Shown piece by piece: positions 25,869 through 33,240 of a DNA stretch of 64,000 nt. A model generated the notes under the pieces. The model was not told the DNA's origin and did no database searches. It saw only the letters and a list, made by a program, of their open reading frames with translations. A program made the translations under genes and the position numbers. Positions within the stretch are counted from its first letter, which is position 1. Each line of letters starts with the position of its first letter. The stretch lies in NCBI RefSeq assembly GCF_001633165.1, contig NZ_CP015418.1:2728001-2792000 (forward strand). Direction: 5' to 3'. Source of the stretch: Rhodovulum sulfidophilum DSM 1374. Its GTDB lineage: Bacteria; Pseudomonadota; Alphaproteobacteria; Rhodobacterales; Rhodobacteraceae.

Positions 25869-27214
25869 ATGGCAAGCGCAGACCAGAGGCCCCGAACGAC
25901 CCTCGCGATCCGCGTTCTGGGGCTGACCATTCTGGTCGCGATCGGCCTGGGCCTGTTGCAGAACCTGCTCGATCCGCCCGCCGACACCGCCGCCGCGCTG
26001 CATCTTCTTCCCGCGACCGGATTTGCCGTCTTCGGACTGCTGTTCCTGCTGCGCCGTCAGCCCTCGGGCCTGCGCGGCCCGGTCCGGATGCTGGCCTGCA
26101 TCGTCGCGCTTCTGGCCATCGAGCGGCTGTTCGAGGCCTCCGTTCCCGGCTGGATCCGGATCGTCGGGCATCCCCGGATTGAACACGCCCTGGAAAGCAC
26201 CGGGTTGCAGGGCGTTCTCTCCGTCGAGACCGCCTTCGTGCTGGCGATGCTCAATCTGGCACTGCTGGCGGAACCGCATCAACGCCAGACATCGCTGCTG
26301 TTTCTTGCCGCGGCCTGGGTCGGCACCACGATGGGCGTGCTCAAGCTCGCCTTCAACCTCACGCTCTGGCGCGGAGAGATGTCTCCCTATGCGCTGGCGA
26401 TCATGATCCTGGTCTGTTCCGCCCAGACGCTGAAACTGCGCGATCAGCCCTTCCTGCGGCCGCTCTTCGCCCGGACCAGCTACGGCACCTATACCCGTGC
26501 ACTGGTAACCGGGGCGCTGCTCGTTCCCTGGATGTCGGGGTTTCTCTATTTCCTCAATGTCCGCCCCGATCCGGCCAGCCATCTCGCGCTCGAGCTGGCC
26601 TTCGGTTTCACCGGCTGGATCATGCTGGCGCTGGTGCTGGTCATCGGCCATCTGATGGAGAAATCCAGCCTCGCGCTCGAATACGCCGCCCGGCACGACC
26701 CCCTGACCGGCGCGGCCTGGCGATGGCGCTTGGAAACCGCGACGAGGCCCGTGGCGTCGTGCTGTTCGATCTCGATCACTTCAAGGCGGTCAATGACGCG
26801 CTGGGGCACGATGCGGGCGACAGGTTGCTCTGCGACATCGCGCAGATCGCCAACCGGAACATCCGCGAAAGCGATCTTCTCGTCCGCTGGGGCGGCGAGG
26901 AATTCCTGCTGGTGATGGCCAGTTCGGCCGAGGTGCTTCTGGTGCAGATGGCGGAACGGCTGCGCCAGAGCATTGCCGGTCATGCGCCGATGCGGATCGG
27001 GGCGATGCCGCATCCGGTCAGCGCCTCCTTCGGGGTCAGCATGGTCCAGCCCGGCGAGGCCGGCATCGGGTGCGCCATCCGCCGTGCCGACACCGCGCTT
27101 TACGCCGCCAAGATTGGCGGCCGCAACCGCGTCATGTCGGCCGCCGCCCTGTGCGAGGCCGAGGCGGCGGTCGGCCCCCTCGCCCGGAGGACGCCACCGC
27201 GTCTGGTCTCCTGA
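25869..27214 (+). pseudogene. membrane diguanylate cyclase (GGDEF), interrupted by a frameshift
   Basis: The first part (25869 to about 26720) encodes seven or eight hydrophobic segments and ends at AARHDPLTGAAWR, the start of a GGDEF domain. The rest of the domain continues one frame away from 26723: FDLDHFKAVNDALGHDAGD, the inhibitory RESD, the catalytic GGEEF and ALYAAKIGGRNR. Adding one base between about 26710 and 26722 would join both parts into one protein of about 448 residues. All catalytic residues are intact, so either the break is a sequencing error or recent mutation, or the C-terminal part is made from the internal ATG at 26723. It would make c-di-GMP from GTP at the membrane. 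Confidence 0.8.
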
Positions 27215-27250
27215 AACCACCCCTGCCCCCGCCAGCCGGAAGCCGGCATG

Positions 27251-27283
27251 AAAACGGCGCGGCCCCGTCCGGGTGCCGCGCCG
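27251..27283 (-). terminator. intrinsic terminator of tsf
   Basis: On the minus strand, CGGCGCGGC (read from 27283 to 27275) pairs with GCCGCGCCG (27263 to 27255) around an 11-base loop, followed by TTTT (27254-27251). It lies 28 bases after the tsf stop and ends the rpsB-tsf transcript. Confidence 0.8.
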
Positions 27284-27310
27284 CATCTTTCTGCAAGCCT
27301 TGGGGCTCGA

Positions 27311-28207
27311 TCAGCCCTGGACGACTTTCGCCACTTCGGCCGCGAAGTCTTCCTCGGCCTTCTCGATGCCTTCGCCGACCTCGAGCCGGACGAAGCCGGT
27401 GATGGTGGCGCCGGCGGCCTCGGCAGCGGCCTCGACGGTCATGTCGGGGTTCACCACGAAGGCCTGACCCATCAGGGTCGATTCCGAGATGAATTTCTTC
27501 ATCCGGCCGGGGATGATGTTGTTGGTGATCACCGCCTCGGGTTTCGGCTTGGCGGCGGTGGCGTTCTCGTCCAGCGCCTTGGCGGTCTGAACGGCCAGTT
27601 CCTTCTCGAGCACGGCCGGATCCATGTCGGCCTCGGACAGCGCCGCCGGGTTCACCGCGGCGACATGCATCGCCACCTGACGCCCGAAGGCCGCATCGCC
27701 GCCGGTCATCGCGACCAGAACGCCGATCTTGCCCATGCCCTCTGCCGCCGCGTTATGGACGTAGGCCACGACCTGCTCGCCCTCGATCCGGGCCATCCGG
27801 CGCAGCGTCATGTTCTCGCCGACGGTCGCGATCTTGTCGGTCAGCGTGTCGGCCACCGACTTGCCGCCGAGATCGGCCGCCTTCAGGGCCTCGACATCGT
27901 CGACCCCCAGCGCCACCTTGGCGATATCCGAGACCATCGCCTGGAATTCGGCGTTCTTGGCGACGAAGTCGGTTTCCGAGTTGACCTCGATCGCGACGCC
28001 CTTGCCGCCCTCGACGACGACGGCAACGAGGCCCTCGGCGGCGGTCCGGCCCGATTTCTTGGCGGCCTTGGCCAGCCCCTTGGTGCGCAGCCAGTCGATG
28101 GCGGCATCCATGTTGCCGTCATTCTCGGTCAGCGCCTTCTTGGCATCCATCATGCCCGCGCCGGTCTTGTCGCGCAGTTCCTTCACCAGTGCAGCGGTGA
28201 TCGCCAT
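27311..28207 (-). CDS. tsf: translation elongation factor Ts
   Basis: This 298-residue protein is the guanine nucleotide exchange factor of EF-Tu. It begins with the EF-Ts N-terminal module, [19 protein letters not shown] at residues about 8-26, and contains [15 protein letters not shown] [15 protein letters not shown] near residue 74 and MQVAA-type [14 protein letters not shown] near residue 172. The length is normal. The gene follows rpsB by 81 bases on the same strand, the usual bacterial order, and ends before a strong hairpin terminator. Confidence 0.97.
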   Translation of the reverse strand: MAITAALVKELRDKTGAGMMDAKKALTENDGNMDAAIDWLRTKGLAKAAKKSGRTAAEGLVAVVVEGGKGVAIEVNSETDFVAKNAEFQAMVSDIAKVALGVDDVEALKAADLGGKSVADTLTDKIATVGENMTLRRMARIEGEQVVAYVHNAAAEGMGKIGVLVAMTGGDAAFGRQVAMHVAAVNPAALSEADMDPAVLEKELAVQTAKALDENATAAKPKPEAVITNNIIPGRMKKFISESTLMGQAFVVNPDMTVEAAAEAAGATITGFVRLEVGEGIEKAEEDFAAEVAKVVQG

Positions 28208-28288
28208 GGTTCGGCTCTCCTCGTAATCCTTGGGTGACCGGGCGGGTTTTCGCCGCGCCCGGTATCAATTCCGTGACAGGGGTGAGGC

Positions 28289-29065
28289 TCAGGCCTCGCC
28301 CTCGGACCGTGCGTCGGCCAGCAGTTCCTCGACCGGGGCCTCTTCCAGCGCACCGAGATCGACGCCGGCGGCGTCCATCTGTGCGCTCATGCCGTCAAGC
28401 GCGGCACGGCTGGCCAGGTCGCAGTAAAGCTGGATCGCGCGGGCCGCGTCGTCATTGCCCGGGATGATGTAGTCCACGCCCTCGGGCGAGCAGTTGGTAT
28501 CGACCACCGCGACCACCGGAATGCCCAGCTTGCGGGCTTCGAGGATGGCCAGATCTTCCTTGCGCACGTCGATCACGAACAGCAGGTCCGGCAGACCGCC
28601 CATTTCGCGGATGCCGCCCAGAGACGCCTGCAGCTTGGTCTGCTCGCGCTCCATGTGCAGCCGTTCCTTCTTGGTCAGGCCCTCGGCGCCGGTCGCCATG
28701 CGCTCGTCGATCTCGTTCAGACGCTTGATCGACTGCGACACGGTTTTCCAGTTGGTCAGCGTGCCGCCGAGCCAGCGGTGGTTCATGTAGTATTGCGCGC
28801 ATTTCTCGGCGGCATCGGCCACCGATTTCTGCGCCTGCCGCTTGGTGCCGACGAAGAGGATGCGGCCGCCGCGGGCCACGGTGTCGCGGATCACGTTCAG
28901 CGCCTGGTCCAGCATCGGGACGGTCTGGGTCAGGTCGACGATGTGGATGCCGTTGCGGTCGCCATAGATGAAGGGCGCCATGCGGGGGTTCCACCGCTGC
29001 GTCTGGTGACCGAAGTGAACGCCAGCTTCCAGCAGCTGACGCATGGAGAAATCGGGAAGCGCCAT
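28289..29065 (-). CDS. rpsB: 30S ribosomal protein S2
   Basis: This 258-residue protein of the small ribosomal subunit starts at the ATG at 29065 ([20 protein letters not shown]), preceded by AAAGGAC; an earlier in-frame ATG at 29110 adds unrelated residues. S2 signatures include [13 protein letters not shown] near residue 17, FVGTKRQAQ near residue 69 and the stretch [25 protein letters not shown] near residue 190. The acidic C-terminal tail ([18 protein letters not shown]) is typical of Alphaproteobacteria. It is first in the rpsB-tsf operon. Confidence 0.97.
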   Translation of the reverse strand: MALPDFSMRQLLEAGVHFGHQTQRWNPRMAPFIYGDRNGIHIVDLTQTVPMLDQALNVIRDTVARGGRILFVGTKRQAQKSVADAAEKCAQYYMNHRWLGGTLTNWKTVSQSIKRLNEIDERMATGAEGLTKKERLHMEREQTKLQASLGGIREMGGLPDLLFVIDVRKEDLAILEARKLGIPVVAVVDTNCSPEGVDYIIPGNDDAARAIQLYCDLASRAALDGMSAQMDAAGVDLGALEEAPVEELLADARSEGEA

Positions 29066-29179
29066 GTCTTGTCCTTTCCGGTTTGCGCCTGGGCGGAGCG
29101 TCAAGGGCATATGCCCAACCGGCGGACCGCTGCGGGATGTCTCCCCGCAGGGCCCAGCCCCGCCTGTCGAAGTGAGGCG

Positions 29180-29208
29180 CCCATACCCCCATTCGCCTCG
29201 CCCTGCAA
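29180..29208 (-). promoter_or_regulatory. candidate promoter of rpsB-tsf
   Basis: On the minus strand TTGCAG (29208-29203), a 17-base spacer and TATGGG (29185-29180) form a housekeeping-type promoter about 115 bases before rpsB. A second possibility further upstream is CTGAGA (29420-29415), 18 bases, TATATG (29396-29391). Apart from these and the repeat at 29219-29239, the gap 29066-29574 shows no gene. Confidence 0.5.
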
Positions 29209-29218
29209 GCCCCGCCGT

Positions 29219-29239
29219 CTTCTTCCTGGCGAAAATACC
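29219..29239 (-). repeat. dispersed intergenic motif, copy 2 (GGTATTT-N3-CCAGGAAGAAG)
   Basis: On the minus strand the sequence is GGTATTT, TCG, CCAGGAAGAAG. It differs from copy 1 (5169-5189) at one base outside the three-base variable part. It sits just upstream of the likely rpsB promoter. Confidence 0.65.
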
Positions 29240-29574
29240 GCGAAAACCCCGTTTCCGCGGCTTGCCGGCGCGCCTGCCGGACCCCGCAAGGCCGATATGG
29301 GCCGGAGTTGCCCGATCCTGAAGAGCGGCGGCGGCCTTTTGGGCTTCTCTCCGGGCGCCAAGCGGCCGCGCGTCAGAACCCTCGGCCGACCATATAGCCG
29401 CCCCAACCTTGCACTCTCAGCCCTGCACGGGCTTGGCGAAGCGCCCGCCAAACAGGCAGATCCGGGCCACGCCGGGGTCTCTGCCTCTAAATCGGTCCGC
29501 AGGCAGAGCGAGGCTATTGTCGCGCGGCGGCCCTGCCCCTAGCTAAGGGGCGACACGGGAGAATCCAGCCGAAC

Positions 29575-30348
29575 ATGTTCGAATCCAAAGAGCCCTCCGC
29601 CGAGCCGTCCGATCCGCAGGAACCGCATCAGCGCCGGTTCTGGCGCGGCGTCCTGGCCCGGCTGCGCAACAACTTTCTGGCCGGTCTGGTGGTGATCGCC
29701 CCGGTCGGGCTGACCGTCTGGCTGATCTGGACCGTCACCGGCTGGATCGACGGCTTCGTCCTGCCCTTCGTGCCGCAGAAGTTCCAGCCGGAACAGTATA
29801 TCGGCATCGACATCCGTGGCCTCGGCGTGATCTTCTTCCTCGTCTTCACGCTCGTCGTCGGCTGGATGGCCAAGGGCATGGTCGGCCGCTCGTTCATCGG
29901 CTGGGGCGAGCGGGTCGTGGGCCAGATGCCGGTGATCCGCTCGGTCTATAACGGGCTCAAGCAGATCGCCGAGACGGTTTTCGCCCAGACCGAGACAAGC
30001 TTCGACCGCGTCGTGCTGATCCAGTATCCGCGGCCCGGCATCTGGGCCATCGCCTTCGTCTCGACCAATGCCAAGGGCGAGATCCGGCGGCTGGTCCCGG
30101 CCGATGACCCGATCCTGTCGGTGTTCCTTCCGACCACGCCGAACCCGACCTCGGGCTTTCTTCTGTTCGTGCCGCAGAGCGACGTGATCGAACTTGACAT
30201 GAGCGTCGAGGAAGCCGCCAAGCTGGTGATCTCGGCCGGGCTCGTCGCCCCCGAGGATCCGCAGGTTCTGGCCGCCGCCGCCGCGGCGCCGCGGCCGATC
30301 CAGCAGGCCGCGCGTCGGGCACGCGACCGCGAGAAGATCGGCGCCTGA
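29575..30348 (+). CDS. DUF502 family membrane protein
   Basis: This 257-residue protein has two hydrophobic segments (residues about 32-60 and 80-105) followed by the conserved DUF502 region: PVIRSVYNGLKQIAETVFAQ, VVLIQYPRPGIWAIAFVS and FVPTTPNPTSGFL-like FLPTTPNPTSGFLLFVP. The family is widespread in bacteria and plants (COV1-like), but its biochemical role is unknown; a membrane-associated function is likely. The C-terminal tail is alanine- and arginine-rich. lysE-like starts 16 bases after it. Confidence 0.88.
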   Translation: MFESKEPSAEPSDPQEPHQRRFWRGVLARLRNNFLAGLVVIAPVGLTVWLIWTVTGWIDGFVLPFVPQKFQPEQYIGIDIRGLGVIFFLVFTLVVGWMAKGMVGRSFIGWGERVVGQMPVIRSVYNGLKQIAETVFAQTETSFDRVVLIQYPRPGIWAIAFVSTNAKGEIRRLVPADDPILSVFLPTTPNPTSGFLLFVPQSDVIELDMSVEEAAKLVISAGLVAPEDPQVLAAAAAAPRPIQQAARRARDREKIGA

Positions 30349-30364
30349 GACACGTGACTGAACA

Positions 30365-30979
30365 ATGACCTTGCTTGCTCCGGCGCTGACCGGTTTCGCC
30401 ACCTCGCTGTCTCTCATCCTGGCGATCGGGGCGCAGAACGCCTTCGTGCTGCGCCAGGGTCTGCTGCAATCCCATGTCTTCGCGCTGTGCCTGTTCTGCG
30501 CGATGTCGGATGCGCTGCTGATCTCGGCCGGTGTGGCCGGGTTCGGGGCGATCACGGGCGCCCTGCCCTGGCTGCCGCGCGCCTTCGGCCTGGGCGGCGC
30601 GGCCTTCCTGATCGTCTATGGAGCACTTCGCGCCCGCGCCGCCTGGCAGGGCGGGCACCGGCTCGAAGCCGGAGGCCGGGCGGGCTCGGTCCGCGCGGTG
30701 CTGGGCACGGCGGCGGCGCTGACCTGGCTCAATCCGCATGTCTATCTCGACACGCTGGGTCTGATCGGCGCGATCTCGACCGACTTCGCCCCCGGCGCGG
30801 CGCGGATGGCCTTCGGCCTTGGCGCCGTCGCCGCCTCGTTCTGCTTCTTCTTCGCGCTCGGCTACGGCGCGCGGCTGCTTGCCCCGGCCATGGCGCGCCC
30901 GCTCGCCTGGCGGCTGCTCGACGCGCTGATCGCGGTGGTGATGTGGATCATCGCGGCGCGGCTGCTTCTGGGAGGCTGA
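30365..30979 (+). CDS. LysE/ArgO family amino acid exporter
   Basis: This 204-residue inner-membrane protein has six hydrophobic segments. The N-terminal signature SLILAIGAQNAFVLRQGL at residues about 16-33 is diagnostic of the LysE/ArgO family, which exports basic amino acids such as arginine or lysine. WLNPHVYLDTLGLIGAIS near residue 120 is the second conserved motif. No linked ArgP/LysG regulator is visible. The gene is convergent with the patatin gene; a palindrome spans their 3' ends. Confidence 0.9.
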   Translation: MTLLAPALTGFATSLSLILAIGAQNAFVLRQGLLQSHVFALCLFCAMSDALLISAGVAGFGAITGALPWLPRAFGLGGAAFLIVYGALRARAAWQGGHRLEAGGRAGSVRAVLGTAAALTWLNPHVYLDTLGLIGAISTDFAPGAARMAFGLGAVAASFCFFFALGYGARLLAPAMARPLAWRLLDALIAVVMWIIAARLLLGG

Positions 30980-30987
30980 TCCCGGGG

Positions 30988-31011
30988 GGCTGAGCCGGGT
31001 CCGGCTCAGCC
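30988..31011. terminator. shared palindromic hairpin at convergent 3' ends
   Basis: GGCTGAGCCGG (30988-30998), GT, CCGGCTCAGCC (31001-31011) is an 11-bp perfect palindrome, nine bases after the exporter stop and overlapping the stop codon of the convergent patatin gene. It lacks a T run on either side and may act as a bidirectional terminator or 3' protector. Confidence 0.6.
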
Positions 31012-32049
31012 ATCCGCACAGATCCGCCTGAGATCGACGCTGCTCGCCTTCTGCAGGTTGGGCTTGGTCTCGCACAGGAAGCGCTCGGCCGCCGCCTCTC
31101 CGGCTGCCTTCAGTTCGGCCAGCACGATCGGGCTCGGCATCAGCTTGGTGACGATGCTGAGGCTGTTCATCGGCCCGTCATCCGAGATCATGTGAATGCG
31201 CGGCAGCTTCATCGAGCCGGGATCGATCCGGCCCTCGGCAATGAGCTGTTCAAGCTGCGAGATCGTCCGCAGCTCGCGCAGCAGGGACGAGTTGAAGCTG
31301 ATCTCGTTGATCCGGTTCTGGATGTCCTGCGGCGTGGTCGGGACCTCGTCGCGCTCCATCGGGTTGATCGAGACCACGACGATATCCTCGGGCAGTTCGG
31401 GCGCGAAAAGCGGAAACAGCGCCGGGTTGCCGGTATAGCCGCCATCCCAATAGGCCTCGGTCCGGCCGGTATCGGGATCGTCGATCTCGACCGCCTGAAA
31501 CAGGGTCGGCAGGCAGGCCGAGGCCAGCAGCACGTCGCCGTCGATCTCGTCGCCCTTGAAGATCCGCACCTTGCCGGTCCGCACATTGGTGGCGCCGACG
31601 AACAGAAGCGGCTCGGCCCGGGCGCAGACGCGCTCGAAATCCAGGCGGCGCACGACCCGCTCCAGCGGGTTGCGGTAGAACGGCCCCAGCGCATAGGGGC
31701 TGACCGAGCGGCTGGCGGTGTCGATCAGCGAGATCGGCATCGACTGTTCCATGAATTGCGCCACCGCGCCCGCGCCGGGCAGGAAGGCCATCATCCAGCT
31801 GGTCAGCCGCATGTCGCCGACCGCGCCGACCTGTTGCCAGAACCAGTCGAGATTCTCGCGCGCGGTCTCGCAGCCGCCCGAAACCAGCCCGGACTTGACC
31901 GCCGCGCCGTTCATCGCGCCGGCCGAGGCGCCCGAGATCGCCGCGATCTCGATCTCGGGGTCCCGCAGCAGCCGGTCGAGCACGCCCCAGGTGAAGGCGC
32001 CATGCGCGCCCCCGCCCTGAAGCGCCAGATTGATACGCAGGGTTGTCAT
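31006..32049 (-). CDS. patatin-like phospholipase
   Basis: This 347-residue protein has all patatin elements: the oxyanion loop GGGAHGAF near residue 11, the nucleophile elbow GASAG near residue 40 and the catalytic DGG (WDGGYTGNP) near residue 205. Such serine hydrolases release fatty acids or hydroxy acids from lipids. The ATG at 32049 lies seven bases after the bdhA stop, so the two are co-transcribed. That linkage to 3-hydroxybutyrate dehydrogenase suggests a substrate in polyhydroxybutyrate or acyl turnover, which is inference. No signal peptide is seen, so it is likely cytoplasmic. Confidence 0.9.
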   Translation of the reverse strand: MTTLRINLALQGGGAHGAFTWGVLDRLLRDPEIEIAAISGASAGAMNGAAVKSGLVSGGCETARENLDWFWQQVGAVGDMRLTSWMMAFLPGAGAVAQFMEQSMPISLIDTASRSVSPYALGPFYRNPLERVVRRLDFERVCARAEPLLFVGATNVRTGKVRIFKGDEIDGDVLLASACLPTLFQAVEIDDPDTGRTEAYWDGGYTGNPALFPLFAPELPEDIVVVSINPMERDEVPTTPQDIQNRINEISFNSSLLRELRTISQLEQLIAEGRIDPGSMKLPRIHMISDDGPMNSLSIVTKLMPSPIVLAELKAAGEAAAERFLCETKPNLQKASSVDLRRICADG

Positions 32050-32056
32050 CGCCGGC

Positions 32057-32830
32057 TCACAGCGCGGTCCAGCCGCCATCGACGCTGATCGTCGTGCCGG
32101 TGATCTGTTTCGCCGCATCGGAACACAGGAACACCGCGGTGCCGCCGATTTCCTCGACGGTGGCGAATTCCTTCGAGGGCTGACGGTCCAGCATCACCTC
32201 GCGGATCACCGTCTCGCGGTCCATGTCATGGGTCTTCATCTGATCGGGGATCTGCGCCTCGACCAGCGGTGTCAACACATAGCCCGGGCAGATGGCGTTG
32301 CAGGTGATGGGCTCTTCGGCGGTTTCAAGCGCGGTGACCTTGGTGAAGCCCACGATGCCGTGCTTGGCCGCGACATAGGCACTTTTGAAGGGGCTGGCGG
32401 TCAGGCCATGGGCCGAGGCGATGTTGACGATCCGCCCCCAGCCCGCCTTGCGCATCATCGGCAGCGCCGCGGCGGTGGTGTGGAAGGTCGAGCTCAGATT
32501 GATGGCGATGATCGCATCCCATTTCCCGACCGGAAATTCCTCGATCCGGGCGACATGCTGGATGCCCGCATTGTTGACCAGGATATCGCAGGCCCCGGCG
32601 GTCTCGATCAGCGCGCGGCACTCGTCGCCCTTCGACATGTCGGCCTTGATGTAGCGGACCTTCACCCCGTGCTGTGCGGCCATGTCCTCGGCCAGCTTGT
32701 GATCCTCGTCCCGGTCGGTGAACGAGTTCAGAACGACATCGGCGCCGGCCCGGGCCAGCTCATGCGCGACGCCGAGCCCGATCCCCGAATTCGAGCCGGT
32801 GACGATGGCGGTCTTTCCGGAAAGCGACAT
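32057..32830 (-). CDS. bdhA: 3-hydroxybutyrate dehydrogenase
   Basis: This 257-residue short-chain dehydrogenase interconverts 3-hydroxybutyrate and acetoacetate with NAD. It has the glycine-rich GSNSGIGLG near residue 10, NNAG near residue 88 and the catalytic S-Y-K set ending YVAAKHG near residue 152. The sequence AICPGYVLTPLVEAQIPDQ and the C-terminal ITGTTISVDGGWTAL are typical of BdhA rather than general SDRs. AGAGG precedes the ATG at 32830. It is followed after seven bases by the patatin gene. The upstream region contains the candidate small RNA at 33033-33108. Confidence 0.93.
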   Translation of the reverse strand: MSLSGKTAIVTGSNSGIGLGVAHELARAGADVVLNSFTDRDEDHKLAEDMAAQHGVKVRYIKADMSKGDECRALIETAGACDILVNNAGIQHVARIEEFPVGKWDAIIAINLSSTFHTTAAALPMMRKAGWGRIVNIASAHGLTASPFKSAYVAAKHGIVGFTKVTALETAEEPITCNAICPGYVLTPLVEAQIPDQMKTHDMDRETVIREVMLDRQPSKEFATVEEIGGTAVFLCSDAAKQITGTTISVDGGWTAL

Positions 32831-33032
32831 GTGAAACCTCTTTCTTGAATTCTGCGGTTGCCGAAATCCTACATGGCGCGCGACAGGCGCGATAGCAGGG
32901 AAACACACGGCAACGGGAGCCAACGTGAATTGGTTCGACCCGGCGCGGGCTGTAGGGAGTTCGCGCCCGGATATCCGGGCGGACCGATTCCCGCATCGGG
33001 GCTCAGATTGGAAATACCGCCTGAATGACATG

Positions 33033-33108
33033 AAAAAAAACGCCCGCACGAAGCGGGCGTTAAGTTATTGAGGCAGGTTTCATACAGGCAAGAAACCTAT
33101 CGAGCAGT
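33033..33108 (-). ncRNA. candidate small RNA, about 76 nt, between bdhA and the YejA-like gene
   Basis: A strong minus-strand terminator ends here: AACGCCCGC (33061-33053), loop TTCGT, GCGGGCGTT (33047-33039), then a T run to 33033. No coding gene lies upstream of it on that strand. A housekeeping-type promoter at 33143-33115 predicts a transcript start near 33108. The RNA would have a 5' hairpin, AGGTTTC (33098-33092) pairing with GAAACCT (33081-33075) around a 10-base loop, and the terminator hairpin. No open frame fits. It is divergent from the gene at 33241. It might also be read from further upstream as part of a longer transcript. Confidence 0.7.
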
Positions 33109-33114
33109 GCCCTC

Positions 33115-33143
33115 TTTATACGCAATCTCGCGCCGAGGGCCAA
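33115..33143 (-). promoter_or_regulatory. promoter of the candidate small RNA
   Basis: On the minus strand TTGGCC (33143-33138), exactly 17 bases, then TATAAA (33120-33115). The predicted start is about 33108, and the terminator lies 47-76 bases further on. Confidence 0.65.
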
Positions 33144-33240
33144 GCTAAAAGTTTGAAAAGCCAAAGCGCTCCGCGTAGGGTCCGACGCAAGTAAAACAAG
33201 GCCCGGAACAGGGCCAAGCCGGAAACGAGGCCCGAGCCCC

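Noticed and set aside
29570..29590. GTTCGAATCC, resembling a tRNA T-loop
   Set aside because: It is the first codons of the DUF502 gene, and no acceptor or anticodon arms surround it.
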